The translations under genes and the position numbers were made by a program. A DNA stretch of 64,000 nt from contig JAPFQT010000417.1 in the NCBI GenBank assembly GCA_027627225.1, forward strand, positions 1 to 64,000, read 5' to 3'. This DNA comes from Congeria kusceri. Lineage: Eukaryota > Mollusca > Bivalvia > Myida > Dreissenidae. The notes beneath the pieces are model-generated. The model ran no database searches and was not told where the DNA came from. It saw only the letters and a list, made by a program, of their open reading frames with translations. Below are positions 1-11,960 of this stretch, in pieces. Positions within the stretch are counted from its first letter, which is position 1. Each line of letters opens with the position of its first letter.

Positions 1-60
1 AATACTGCATTAAAGCAAAATAAGCATTAAGATACAAAGGCAGTTCACATAAAACAATGG
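1..60. repeat. Partial copy of dispersed family R2 at window edge
   Basis: The first 50 bases (AATACTGCATTAAAGCAAAA onward) match 4400-4450, where the same words follow TTCGCATCAATACTGCA. This is a fragment of the dispersed family called R2 here, whose signature is TTCGCCTTAATACTGCA. No coding content is visible. The rest of 61-1340 is AT-rich with several ATTCGAATA-type palindromic words near 75-140 and no gene that I can support. Confidence 0.5.
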
Positions 61-1339
61 ATGGTAACAAATATTCGAATATTCTTGTAATGTTATAATT
101 TTAAACCTATTCGAAAATTCTTGAGATATTCGAATACTTAAAACTAAATTGTAAAGTGTTTTGACAATGTTTACCAATAAATATTTTTTTGTGGCATTTT
201 TTACATTTTTTTTTTACATTTTACAAATTTTACATTTTGCATTAGCTTGTCAAAAACGCAGACTAGCTGTCAAAATCGGTATACCATCATCTTTTTGGCA
301 TTTTGCTGTTTATGTTTATCGCATTTTATTATACAATTTATAAATAAGCACAATTTCATTGGTCTTGGCAGTGGTCGGCAAACCGATTTGATATTGAATG
401 AGATTCCGGTTTTCCCAACGTTATATTTTGGTCTATTAATAGCAGGCCCTTGTTCCGCGCTTTATACAATCGGCGTGCTTTACATGTGTGCCGGGAAACA
501 ACCATTACACACATTAAATGCCGTAAAATTGTTACTGTGTTGTTTTTTAGTTATACATGTGTTATTGTGATGAAAGAACGACCCGTGATTTTGTTGCCTG
601 TTTTATTGTTGTACAGTTAGTTGTGTATTAAATGCTTATTTCAAGCATGCTCTTTGTATGTGTTCATCTTCTACAATGCAGATATTTTCAATTATTAACA
701 ACTTGCTCGAAACCAGAAACTACATGCATTGTCAACTATTTGTATTTTGTGGATATAGTGATCATATAATAAAGCAGAAAGTGACTTGATGGCCATATAA
801 AGATATTGGTCGGTAGCATGTAATATTGACAAATGTCTCGTATCAAGGTATAGGAGAACTAAAGCGTCTTGGGTGATAATCGGTGTCACTGCAAAGAACC
901 TAATATACTTCGTATGTCAAGAGGTTTTGGTATGCATGCCGATGTAAATGAACTTCAATGTTGACGTTGATATTGACGTAAACTAATACATTACACTGCT
1001 CCGTAGATGTGAATGTGTATACACTCAAATCAATACCAGTTTTCTATTTATCAATGCATAACAAATATTTTTAATGTGTTAAGTAACGATATAGTGTTGT
1101 TTAAGAAAATACATAAATTAATAATACATAGCAAAGAGCATGTCAATAAATTAGGTTGTGAACGGACTTTCCTGACAGCCATTGTACAAGTTCACAAGTT
1201 TATTTCAACGCTCAGTTGATGCATAACATGATGACAATACGAGCAATAATTAAAAAAATGATAGATTGAACGCTTTCGTTTGAATGATTTAAAATTGTAT
1301 AAAATTGAAAAGTATTTTTAAGTGGAAAGGTTTATCAAA

Positions 1340-1760
1340 CCTAACATGTATTGTGTATATGACATCATTCGACGTTGCAGGTTATAAGAAAGGAAGTTTG
1401 CCTAAAAATGTCTATCCTTGTGCTTCGCCTTAATACTGCAAAAGTAGCAAATCATGATTCGCCATAACTCTACTTAAGGGAGCTTTCGACTTTTAGTGTG
1501 ACACTGCACAATGAAAAAAAAAACAACTCAAATCTAAAAATGAAATTCAAATAATATTGTTTATGACAGCAAACACAATGTCAAATATCTGTTATTGATG
1601 AATATATAGAAACCATCATTTAATCCGTGTAAATGGTAAAAAACGCAAGTCGCCCTAATGCCGTACAAAATGTATTAGACTTCGCCTTAATACTGCAGAT
1701 GAAACAGTACTCAACAGCGTACACATTATAATTCACATAATACATACTTTTAATGAAAAA
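1340..1760. repeat. Dispersed repeat family R2, copy
   Basis: This copy has the R2 signature twice (about 1421-1440 and 1680-1700). It aligns by eye over some 350 bp with 6610-6960: both have a TATATGACAT(C/T)ATT start, GCAAAAGTAGCA, a CGCC(A/G)TAACTC word, TTTATGACAGCAAA and ATCCG(T/C)GT. No long ORF or terminal inverted repeat is seen, so the class is unknown. It may be a non-autonomous element or a decayed transposon. Confidence 0.55.
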
Positions 1761-2170
1761 TAATAATAAAAAACACAGCAATAAATTACCAAACAATACT
1801 ATATTTGGTGAATATTAGGACATTATTATATTTGTTGGTCAGTTTAAATGACAGAAAGTTCAAAAATTAGCTGGATTTGCACGAAAGTGTCATTTTTAAT
1901 TGTGCATCATGTTAACACATAGTAATGTTCTATTGCTTATAAAAATATGCAATATTAAAACAAAAATACTGTGTTAGTTCGTGTATTTTTTTTTATTTTG
2001 TTTAAAAATAAACGACATATTTATGAATAAATGCTAAAAGGAGCTATTATAATTACTTACTGCTTTTTATATACTTTTGCATTTCTAAAGTAGTTGATTT
2101 TGAATATCATAATTTCAAGAATGTATTGTGTTTACTCTATATATCTTGCAAATAGTGTAGGTAAATTATG

Positions 2171-2760
2171 TCGTTGCGGTAATGACAACTCGTTTCGGTA
2201 ATAACATACCGTTGCGGAAATGACATCGGCTATGAAATACAGTCAAATATAATGGATATATGTACTTTTTATTAATGTTTAACTCATGATGTTGAAAGAA
2301 AACATCCATTTAATGAATTGAGCCTTAAATCAATGATGTTTTATTTATCCACATTTTAACAGCGTTGCGAAGATGACCGTTTCGGTAATGACACTTTAGC
2401 AAAAAATTCACTTGAAAATGCAAGAAATATTGTTTTACAAGCATTAAAAACCTTTCATATTAGATAGGACCATGCATGAAGGTGAATGGCTTCAATGAGC
2501 AATAACTATGTAACAACAGTTTTATTTCTCAGCACATACGGTAATGACAATTAGAAAGTATACGCAGTACACATGACAACTTTCCATCGATTTGAAATGA
2601 TAACTAAAGTATCAGCTCTGCTATTATCCGGTTTAAAATATTTCAGCTTATATTCCTGATGATGACGCAGTATGTTTGTGTCTATATACGCCATCATTTC
2701 TAGAATGTTCAATGTTATTACGGGTTGTTGCGGTAATTACAAAATAACTGGTGACAAACC
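2171..2760. repeat. Scattered GTTGCGGTAATGACA-like motif cluster
   Basis: A motif close to GTTGCGGTAATGACA or GTTTCGGTAATGACA recurs at about 2173, 2190, 2211, 2363, 2382, 2540 and 2727, with irregular AT-rich spacers. The copies are too far apart for a simple tandem array, yet too frequent for chance in this base composition. Function unknown. They could be subterminal motifs of an unrecognised element. Confidence 0.45.
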
Positions 2761-2863
2761 AAAAAATGTCACCATACAACGATTAACTTGTCAAAAATAT
2801 TATAAAAATGAAGCATCATATCATTTTCACTTGTATACATAATATTGATTAGTCAACCTTCTA

Positions 2864-3448
2864 GGCCGAAAATAAAATATTGTTTGTTTCCCCTACCGCG
2901 ACCCATGCTAATGAAGGGTGGGTCGGTAGGTCGGAAAAATATTGTATTTGTATGCACAATAAGTCATTTTCATTTATGTTTTCGTAATGTTCGAAATGTT
3001 ACGTTAAAGTATTAATTCTTAATGTTTTCGTTGTAGCAGATTCATAACATTCTGCTTATTTACGTAGTACTATGTTCTAAATACCTAACAATAATTTATC
3101 AAAATTTAACAAACAATAACATACGTTAAAAACAAGCACGTTAGCAATAAAAACCTGTTAAAACTAAGGAGTAATAGCGTGACGTTGCAATTTGCCGGGC
3201 ATCCAAAGCAGAGCGCTGTTAGTAACGTATTTAGAACATAGTATTACGTAAATATACAGAACGTTATGAATCTACTACAACGAAATTATTAAGAATTAAT
3301 AATTTAACGTAACATTTCGAACATAAGGAAAACATGAATGAAAATGACTTATTGTGTATACAAATAAAATATTTTTTCCGACCTACCAACCCACCCTTCA
3401 TTAGCATGGGTCGCGGGAGGGGAATCAAACAATATTTCATTTTCGGCC
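2864..3448. mobile_element. Palindromic MITE with ~222-bp inverted arms, TA target site
   Basis: The left arm (2864-3085) begins GGCCGAAAAT, and its reverse complement is the right arm (3227-3448), at roughly 90 percent identity by eye. A unique spacer of about 141 bp separates the arms. Each outer end is flanked by TA (2862-2863 and 3449-3450), as expected for a TA target-site duplication. There is no transposase ORF, so it is a non-autonomous foldback-type MITE. The superfamily is uncertain: TA suggests Tc1/mariner, while GGCC ends recall Harbinger-like MITEs. Confidence 0.75.
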
Positions 3449-3884
3449 TAATGTGTCCGAGCTGATACGAACTCCAAGTTGATACAAGCACACATGTTGC
3501 ATGTGTATGTTATCATTTTGTTCTTATACCATATTTCGGAGAGTTTTATTTTTTTGCGGTATTAACTAAATAAAATATAACGGTAACTGGTGGGCATAAT
3601 CTAATATGAAAGGTTACCGTGCAATAAGTAACGTAAAAATAAATAGTAAATAAGTAAATATTGAATAAAAAGTATAATAAATAGTAAGTAGGTAAATATT
3701 GAAATTTAGTTTTAATTTATACACACGCTACTCATTGCACATTAAGCTTGCAAATTTGGATCGCGCACAAGAAAAATATGAAAGCGCTAAAGTTGAAACG
3801 ACATACACGCTAAACAAGTATCACGTGACGTCTAAGAAACTTCCATGGCATCAGCATTGCGGAAAGTTGCCACGTTATGGGTAA

Positions 3885-4210
3885 ATATGGTACAAGAAAA
3901 ACAATGATGCAAAGCACCGTAGGGCGCCATATAATTGTGTAAAAGAAGGAAAGAGACCCTACATTAAATAAAAGTAAGTATGTATGATACAATTAATAAA
4001 ATCGTAAACTCCTATTATACTGCGGTTCTAATTATAAAATTAAGATCATTAAAAAAACACGAAACGATGGAAATCCATTTTTAGTTCCATCATTCTGTAA
4101 TGTCCGTACAATAAACACGATCTGACCGCCTCATGCTTGTTATGAATGATATTGAGTAATCTAAATAATTCACATGAACATATATATTTTACGAGTTGTG
4201 GACAAAGCAC
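3885..4210. repeat. Dispersed repeat family R1, copy
   Basis: The piece at 3893-3930 (ACAATGATGCAAAGCA, then TAGGGCGCC) recurs at about 60731-60760. The following segment (AACACGAAAC, then TGTAATGTCCGTA, then ACCGCCTCATG) recurs in the same order near 60870-60975 and 61070-61140, and partly near 62340-62370. No ORF crosses it. It is a dispersed repeat of unknown class. Confidence 0.5.
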
Positions 4211-4392
4211 AATTTAAAGAGTTGCAATGCAAGAAAATAAAAGTGTAAATGCAAATCAGCCTCATACCAATGGTCGGTCACATTGCGGGCTCGGTAAATA
4301 ACTAACATGTTTCGGTAAAAGTATGCTACAACCGTTACATTTTCTATGAAGAAACTTAAATCGCCTGAATTCCGTCCAAAACCTAGTTTTTA

Positions 4393-4455
4393 CTTCGCAT
4401 CAATACTGCATAAAAGCAAAACAAGCATGAATATACAAATGCAGTTCTAATGAAC
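4393..4455. repeat. Dispersed repeat family R2, fragment
   Basis: The segment starts TTCGCATCAATACTGCA and continues AAAAGCAAAACAAGCATGAA, matching the first 50 bases of the window. It lies just after the R1 copy, so R1 and R2 may be parts of one larger element. Confidence 0.45.
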
Positions 4456-4668
4456 AACTTGACATTGTTGAATATAAAAAACAGTACAAAATGTAGTATA
4501 ACAGCCATTTTAGAAAAACAATGCTAAAAGACCAGATAAAGGGGATTTTGAAGAAGTTTCAAAATTTTTGTTGATATTGGAAAAAAAAACTTGTTTCGCC
4601 TTATGTCCGCAAACAACGTTTTTTCGGCTGTTAATCACCAAAAGAATCAAACTAAAGAGTCAACTCAA

Positions 4669-4740
4669 AGGGACCTTTTCACAGCTTGACGAACTGACAA
4701 TTTTCAAACATTCTGTCACAGATGACAAAACTAATGCGTA
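4669..4740 (+). mobile_element. Left end of a TTAA-type MITE, right end not found
   Basis: AGGGACCTTTTCACAGCTTG, followed by ACAATTTTCAAA, closely matches the termini of the elements at 9328-9686 and 14885-15387. It is preceded by TCAA rather than TTAA, and no matching right end is seen, so this is probably a truncated or decayed copy. The following 4740-6600 has no supportable gene; short GC-rich patches lie at 4995-5060. Confidence 0.45.
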
Positions 4741-6609
4741 GGTCACGAACGATAAAGCATCGGCAATTTATGAATCTGAAAGGCGCCTCGCGATTTATAT
4801 ATTTTTTGCCTCGCGTGGCCTCAAACTCAAACATTTTTCGTTGGCTGACATCATGGACATGGGGAACAAGCTGTTTGAGCAACGGGCAGCGCCCGTGCGG
4901 TGAATATGTGAATTGGACGGTAGCCGCGTAGGATTGTAGATGACTGCAACTAAAAATGTATTGACAAAAGGTAAACAGTCAAAGTAAGTCAATGTCAATC
5001 GGCCGGCCGCAGCCCGACAAAACGGGAGCCGGTCGGTATATATACAGGCACCGCCCGATTCCCTGACGATAACTGTACATCAAAATATTTTATGATTAAA
5101 CTGAAAGAAACTCCAAACTCAAAATAAAATGATTAAAAAAAGCAATCATTTCAGCAAAATTCAATGAGAAATGTAGACATGCCTATTTGTTATTTACATG
5201 TTTTTCATTTGAAGAGGTAATGTTATGTTATACAACATTCATGCTTTTCAGAATTTATAAAAGCAAAACGCTGACAGCGCAGAAAGGTTGTTGGCGAAAA
5301 AAGAAAGTAAAACATGTACTTCATGAGTGCATTTTTTTAAACGGAATCATTTGTTTGAATGTAACTTCAATTTCCCTCCTTTAAACTTAATAATGTTGAT
5401 TTTTATTCAATAGTATACGACATCATAATAAAAATTATTTTTTAAGAAACAAACAAATGTTTTCAAGCTGTTTATATAACGGAATTATATACATGCCAGT
5501 TAACAAGTCAATCTGCAGAATAACTGACGAAGCGTAATAGTTAGAATTAATTGATTGTTAGTGCTTCGTGGCCCACTGAGTCAAAAGAAGGTGATACGAT
5601 GCGTGCTCTCGATTTTCTAAACTACTGTTTTAAATTAATACATTGCAGCAGTTTGTCAAAATATTCAGAATTCTGTAAGGCCATAGCTTAAAAAGAGTCA
5701 AACTTGCAGCAGATGATGTTTCTTCAAAATGGCTTCAGAGCACTTACAGCTAACAGGCACACACGAACAATTAGTGCATGTCATAAGATAATTAATCTTG
5801 AAAATGGTCATTATAAAAACTTCGAAAATCAAACAAAAACAATCCGTATAGCAAAATAGTAAAATCTGAAGAAAATTTAAAGAAACAAAAATAAATACAG
5901 AGAAACATTATAATGGAAAATATATAATAAACAGTGTGCATTTCACATTTCAATGGAGTTCAACGTTCAAAATAAATATGTTCATAAATATATTTTTAAT
6001 ATTACAATTTTATCAAACATATTTAGGCATATACGCCAATCCAACTTATTTACCTATTTGTTGTGATGATAGTTTAAGACATGTGACAAAAATCCTCGTA
6101 TAAAGACTAGATTTTATTCTTTAATTGGATTTAACAGACAAAGTGGATATTTTTAACAACATGAACCCTAGTTGTATTTGAAAGTACACCAAATAATTAT
6201 TTAAACATGTTAAGAAGTTTAATTAAATGTTTGTGTGATCTTCTATTTATGAAATTGGTAAGAAACTACATTGCGAATACTCTGATGTGGAATCGGGCTT
6301 AATTAACCCTCAGTTTCTACTTGTATGGCCCTTGTTTTATTACCCCTAAAAATCAATATCCCTGAGATGGACACAGATCTTATTCATCTGTTCATCCTAA
6401 TAATTCTTTTAAACGATAATAAAGTTATGCTTAGTTAAAGATCTGTACCTATACATTTCTATGTACCGCTGAACTATTGATAATCTTGTGACGCTTATGA
6501 AGCGTTTGCAACGCGAAACGATGGAATAAGCGCTTCAGTTCATATGCTTTAATATCTCAAGTTGAGACAATTATAAAAATGTTATAAATTTCAAGGCAAA
6601 ATTATTTGT

Positions 6610-7450
6610 CGAAAACTAATTTGTATATGACATTATTTAACATGTACGTTAAAAGAAAGTTGCTTTGCCTAAGTACGCAAATATAGCGAATCGTGTGCTT
6701 CGCCTTAATACTGCAAAAGTAGCATTCATAATACGCCGTAACTCAGCAAAAATGAACTTTCGGTTTCGAGTTTTTAACTGTATAATGAAACAAATAATTC
6801 TCAAACCTCGTACTGTACACCAAATAGTTATTTTATGACAGCAAAACATGTCGTATATGTCGTTGATAAATATTAGGGACCGTTATGATTTATCATTTTA
6901 TCCGCGTGATAGTTAAGAAACGCCATTCGCTTTTTTGACAAAAAGTGTCGGTTTTTACTTAAACGTAACAAATGATAATTTTAACACTACGCAGTTATTT
7001 TTGCACAACCTGTATCGATTGTTTAACGTCAGGAAGGTTTTTTTGTCAAAGTGAATAAAAGTCGCTCGTGTTTTTATATAATTTCCAGTACACTACATGA
7101 CAAATTTAATTCGCCTTGAGGTTCCCTCTTTCCGCCTAATTTGCTCATAGAAGTGAATCTTTCTAAACATAAACATACACAATTTAACTAATTATAAACA
7201 AACTACATTTTTTGTGACATAATTTTAAAGTTTTAAATGTTTCCTAGTTTATACAAGCTCAGAGGTTGAATGGTGTGTTTTCTTGCATTTACTTCGTCTT
7301 AATTCCGAAAAAAAAACCATATCTTCGACTTCCCCTTAATATTGCATGCAACAAAAATAACCATTAACATAAATATGTAATTCACATAACAACTTATTTT
7401 CGTTATAGAAAACTACGAAAGACAAGCAATCAAACAATTCTAGTCAAATA
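6610..7450. repeat. Dispersed repeat family R2, one or two adjoining copies
   Basis: Positions 6610-6960 repeat the 1340-1760 copy in the same order, with the signature at 6701-6718. A more diverged copy follows near 7300-7400, where the signature reads CTTCCCCTTAATATTGCA and is followed by ATTCACATAACAAC, as in 1-60. No coding potential is visible. The stretch 7450-8230 holds nothing further that I recognise. Confidence 0.5.
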
Positions 7451-8239
7451 TATATGATTGATAAATACCTCGTCGTGGGTATATTGTCATGAATTGCATT
7501 TTGCCTGTTATTATTAAATGTACATACATGCAATTCAAACTGATTAATAGTTTGTTTTAGTTTTGTCATGACGGTATTGACATCTTACTGAGCATATCTA
7601 CAATAAGTCTAATTAGTAAGTTAATTGTTAAATTGAGACTGCACGATTTTGTACGAAAATTATAATGTAAAACCATCCATTGATTCTCAGGATGGCAGTA
7701 TATTTAAAAAAACAATATTATAAATAATGTTGATAATAATAGATGTTCAGAAATGTGTATAAAGAGAGAAATTTTAAACTAATATAATTCTTCGCTGCGC
7801 AGCGAGCTATTATATACATCCTTACACAGCGTTTATACAGATCTTCTGATGACTCATTCAAAACCAAATGTAGCCGTTGCTGTAGGATAAACGGATCTTG
7901 TATTGGCAGAACATATATATTTGTATTATTCGATAAGAGAAATTGTGTTTGTCGATGTCGACGTTTAGTTATGTTATATAAAACGGGTTTTTATTAGTGG
8001 GTAACTATAGGGACATCAAATAACTATGCCCCTCTTTAATTTGCAGTTCAAAATTTAAACACTAAAAGAGGAAATAGTATCACGATCGGATTCATTAAAA
8101 CGATCGTACTAATATGAGTTAGATAGAATCAGTGACCGAAACACCAATATAAGGTTGAAGCCGGCCAATATTTCTTATTATTAAAGAATAAATACCCTTC
8201 GTATTTTCAGCTTCTCGATTTTTTTTTCAGAAACTAATA

Positions 8240-8470
8240 CGTATGCACTGTGTATATAACATTATTTAACCCACACGTTAACAGACAGGCATTTCGCCTT
8301 AATACTAAAAAATAACGAATCTTGCCATGAACGTCGCCTTAATACTGCAATAGAAGCACGTTAATAGACAGGCATTTCTCCTTAATACTGAAAAATAACA
8401 AATCGTGTACGTCGACTTAATACTGCAAAAGAAGCAAACTTAAACATACAAGCTGGAATACCGTATAAAA
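8240..8470 (+). repeat. R2 family, short internal tandem of the signature
   Basis: The signature occurs four times within 130 bp (about 8296, 8331, 8371 and 8408), alternating the contexts CATTTCGCCTTAATACT and GTCGCCTTAATACTGCA. The longer unit of about 75 bp (TTAA(C/T)AGACAGGCATTTC and so on) is therefore duplicated. This suggests local amplification inside the repeat. Confidence 0.55.
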
Positions 8471-8623
8471 AGTATATCGATTGGAAGGATAGTGAGAAAG
8501 TGAAAAAAATGTACATGTTTACGAATGAATAAAAACACTAAAAATGTCACAGTCATCATTTCACCAATTTAGTATAAATTAATATAGGTATTCCATGATC
8601 AGTTCAGCAGAACAATATACAAT

Positions 8624-8755
8624 TATTGACTAGAGGGCCATTGAATATATATGTTATTCACTTGTAGAAAGTCATATTGACCGAGGCGCAGCAGATGTCA
8701 ATATGTGTTTATGCCAGTGAATATCAGTCATATTCTATGGCCCTCTAGTCAACAA
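8624..8755. mobile_element. Imperfect hairpin element (TTGACTAGAGGGCCAT ends)
   Basis: The left arm (from TTGACTAGAGGGCCATTGAA near 8627) is the reverse complement of the right arm ending GGCCCTCTAGTCAA near 8752. The inner parts (GTCATATTGAC / GTCAATATG) also pair, so the whole 130 bp can fold. It is probably a small palindromic MITE or one end of a larger element. Related words (CCCATTGAATATGACT) reappear near 9004. Confidence 0.5.
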
Positions 8756-9169
8756 CTTTTTTATTATTACATTATAAATTATCAGTTGTTTTTTTACTGA
8801 CGTTACACGCACTTTTCGTTAAAAACGGTGAAATGTGCGCCAAAAGCACTTATACTGAAATGACGTGAATTCCGAAATAGAGTCGTTGTTATTGTTAAAC
8901 CGAAATGTTTGTTGTAAGTGACGTCACTTAATGTATCAAGGCTGCGTTTTTGCAAACATTATCGTAACGTCTGGAAACGGGTACCGACGCTAGCTAATTT
9001 TAGCCCATTGAATATGACTGGGAAAAACCGAAAAGTCCATTGAATATGAGATATATTTAATGTTGCCAGTCATGCTGTGGACCAATGGGAAGCCGTTCCT
9101 TTATAGGTCATATAATAATACGTGTTAATGTCGTCGAGTTAAATACTACATTATGATACATTTAAATCC

Positions 9170-9720
9170 ATTAACGTACACATGTAATTTACAACAAAAC
9201 GTTATTAGTCATTAATAAATGTTAGGAACACATACTTTTTTATCTTCATTTCATCCGTGTAATAGTTAAGAAACGGATTTCGTCTTAATGCCGAAAAACA
9301 AAGTACGTGTGTTTGACTTCGCCTTAAAGGGACCTATTAACAGATCGACAATTTTCAAAAATTTTGTTTTAGATCCTAAAAAGAAATTCTTCATTTTTTA
9401 CAAACAAGAGAAATAACACTCATGAATAAGATATTTTTTTAATGCTAAGTAGTGAAATATAGAAAAATATCAGTGATGCATATACCTATATCACTCAGAG
9501 TGAGAGACTACTTTTTGGGGTCCCGATTTTATACAGTAAATGAAACGTTCCGCCATCGATGCCGGGCTCAAAACTGTGAAATTACGTCATTTTTATAAAT
9601 AATATTTGTTTTAGATTATTCCAGACGCTTTGGTTTTTGAAGTAAAGATATTTTTCAAAAATACGAAAATGTGTGAATACGTCCCTTTAAAACTGCACAT
9701 AGAAAATGTATCTTGCATTT
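9170..9720. repeat. R2 copy interrupted by a TTAA MITE
   Basis: The flanks read CTTCGCCTTAA on the left (to 9327) and TTAAAACTGCACATAG on the right (from 9687). Joined across one TTAA, they give the R2 signature, so the inserted 359 bp interrupted an R2 copy. The upstream part (ATCCGTGTAATAGTTAAGAA) also matches 6895-6925. Confidence 0.65.
9328..9686. mobile_element. 359-bp non-autonomous TTAA-target element (piggyBac-like MITE)
   Basis: The ends are AGGGACCTATTAACAG and, on the reverse strand, AGGGACGTATTCACAC. Each end is flanked by TTAA (9324-9327 and 9687-9690). The target is known because the interrupted R2 repeat exists elsewhere without the insert. TTAA duplication is the hallmark of piggyBac-type transposition. 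No transposase is encoded. The interior contains a short ACTCAGAGTGAGAG palindromic word. Confidence 0.7.
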
Positions 9721-9839
9721 GAAAGGTTTATTCCATTATATAACAAGATCTCACCGCATATCACAAGTAGAAGGCCCTGTTTTTACTAAGCAGTTGAACT
9801 AAAATAGATGATTTCATATGTGTCTAAATTGACGAAACT

Positions 9840-10330
9840 TACAGTTAATGCTTAGAAGATGTCCCGAGAGGACATTAGCAGCGAAGGGTCTTGTATAAGT
9901 TAGTGCATCTGACAGTCTTGAAAAGATCTGGTAGTTACTGCAGAATCTTGCGGACAGACCAAGCAGGACCAGTGTTGTTGCAGCTCGACCCTCTCTCTGT
10001 CTCTCTCTAAGTACTACACAAGGAAGTCGTGCGACGTCCGCAAGTGCACCTTGCATGCTTGCTACAGGAAATTTCGAAGCAAAATACGTAGAGTGCCTGT
10101 ATGTTCATCACACGATGTTCGCAGGGTGCCCGCAGAATGTGTGATCGACGCAAGGCCGACGCATCAACTTAAGGGCTTTCGCTAATGTCTGTTGCGGTTG
10201 TTGCGGCCACCTTTGCGATCGAGGAAAACACGCACGGGCGCCGTAGGTCCGACGCACGTTTTTGACAAAAACCTCGACGAAAGCCCGACGATAGGTCGAC
10301 GCAACATGGTTGTGACCGAGGCTTTTTTTA
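9840..10330. other. GC-richer patch without recognisable gene
   Basis: This stretch is clearly richer in G, C and CpG than its surroundings, especially 10100-10310. It contains a run of related words such as CGACGCAAGGCCGACGCA and GGTCGACGCAACATGG. ORFs of 74-80 codons exist on the minus strand, but they overlap one another in different frames and look like composition artefacts. It could be an old repeat or a CpG-rich regulatory patch. Positions 10331-11480 hold nothing that I can support. Confidence 0.3.
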
Positions 10331-11619
10331 GCTTTATAATTAACATCCATTGATAATACAGTAATAATTCAGTGTCAGGACAGGACAGGCCCAGTTGCCC
10401 AAGCAAATACTCATTCTCAAGATCAACATTTAATAAGAGATTAATTTACATTATATAATTTGAGGTCAATTCTACAGGCAGCAAACTTCTGCGTTAGACA
10501 ACCAGATAAGTTTCGTGTAATTTGCAAGACAATTCAAAAATAGTTGTCAACATTTCAGGAAAATAAGCAGATTTGTTTTCTCCACTTTATTTACGGTCGC
10601 AATTGGAAATGGAACATTCATCGTTAGTGCCCTCAAATGCACACGACAGCAACTTGATATCAAGCTGTTTCGCAAATTTTTCTTATTTTCGTAAAAGTGT
10701 TTAAATGTTCTTTAAAAAAATAGTTTGACTTTTCGTGAAAACCTTGGTTTCGCGAAAAGTTAAAGACTTAGCATAACAGCCCCGACAGAGGGCCATGATT
10801 TGACTTTCTTGATAACCTGACAATACTTTAACGAAAGCTGCCAGAATATATCGCGAATTGTTTCCCAGTTTGTTTGTTTTATGAAAATGTGTTTAAATTT
10901 CATGAAAATTTACTGTTTATCATAAACATAAGTGTGTTACTATATAATAAAATTATATGTTGACAAATTTCTAAATGTAGGTAATTAAACGTTAAGATCA
11001 AAAGTCATACAACTTTATATATAAACCTCGGTTTATTGCGAATTCTTTTTCGTGCACAATACAAATTCTAACATTTTGTATGCGAGCAATTAGAACTGAT
11101 GTTATTCTCGTTTTGATTAATACTGTCGTCAATATATTTGTATAGGTTCTAGTGCAGACTGATTATTTCCTTGATTTTTGGAAACGTTAATTTTACAATA
11201 GTCACCACGGCGTAAAACCTCGTGATAGTAAGACCTGTAAAAACTATGCTTTCATTAGTAATTTATTAAGTATTCTACATAGTATGAATTGGATTTTTCC
11301 TGGAAAAGAAGTTTTTTCTGAAAGCTATTTGCTGAGATTTCTTTTTTTGTCTTGTTTGTGTTTGAATGTTAGTTGTAACCAGACGAAACTTGTCAATAAC
11401 AACGAACTCAACTGTTATTACATTTATTACTCGTCTGGCTATTCTTGCGTATTCCGGAAATATGTGTAAATCAATCTAAAAATAGCATAGATGCAGACGC
11501 TAATAAGATGCGTAGCCTCTAACATGCGTAGAGGGGGGGGGGGGCTGTGGTATTCATGTTGTGGGCACAACTATTTTGATGCAGATTTGTTTATTTTTAA
11601 CCATCATATTTTTCAACGA

Positions 11620-11960
11620 TTTCTACGTGCGATGCACACACCAGATCCGATCACAAAACTCTTCCCAGCTTTGTGTAATTTTGGCAAATCTATCAGGGAT
11701 GTTATACCCTTCCCACCCGGCAAGTACAATGTTCATGAGACGTGGTGTTTCACAGCAATGGCAAGAGAAGAGGCTCTTCAGAACAGACACATGCAATACG
11801 TGAAGAAACTGTCTCTGCATACAAAACGTTGTTATTGAGGTACACCAGTATGACCAATATGTTATTAGAGATGATGGTTCCAGACGTGTAACCCTGCGTT
11901 ACCAGATAATTCTACATAAATACATCCCAGTGTATGTAGATTGTCCAGACTGATTGTTGA
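11620..11960 (+). pseudogene. Ty3/Gypsy-like pol relic, integrase C-terminal region
   Basis: One frame (codons from 11491, ending at a TGA near 11838) reads TPDPITKLFPALCNFGKSI, then GKYNVHETW and AREEALQNRHMQYVKK. A shifted frame continues VVIEVHQYDQYVIR and RRVTL to a stop at about 11953. I recognise this order as the C-terminal part of Ty3/Gypsy integrases: the TPDPxTKLSPAxCxFGRPI region, then the REEALRxRH helix, then the terminal YxVxxDGSGRVTLRNRxFLR motif. About 30-40 residues between the two blocks are missing, as is everything upstream (protease, RT, RNase H, most of integrase). This is a dead fragment, not a functional gene. The homology is a motif call from memory without an alignment. 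Confidence 0.7.

Noticed and set aside
3264..3491. 75-codon minus ORF
   Set aside because: It lies within the right arm of the palindromic MITE.
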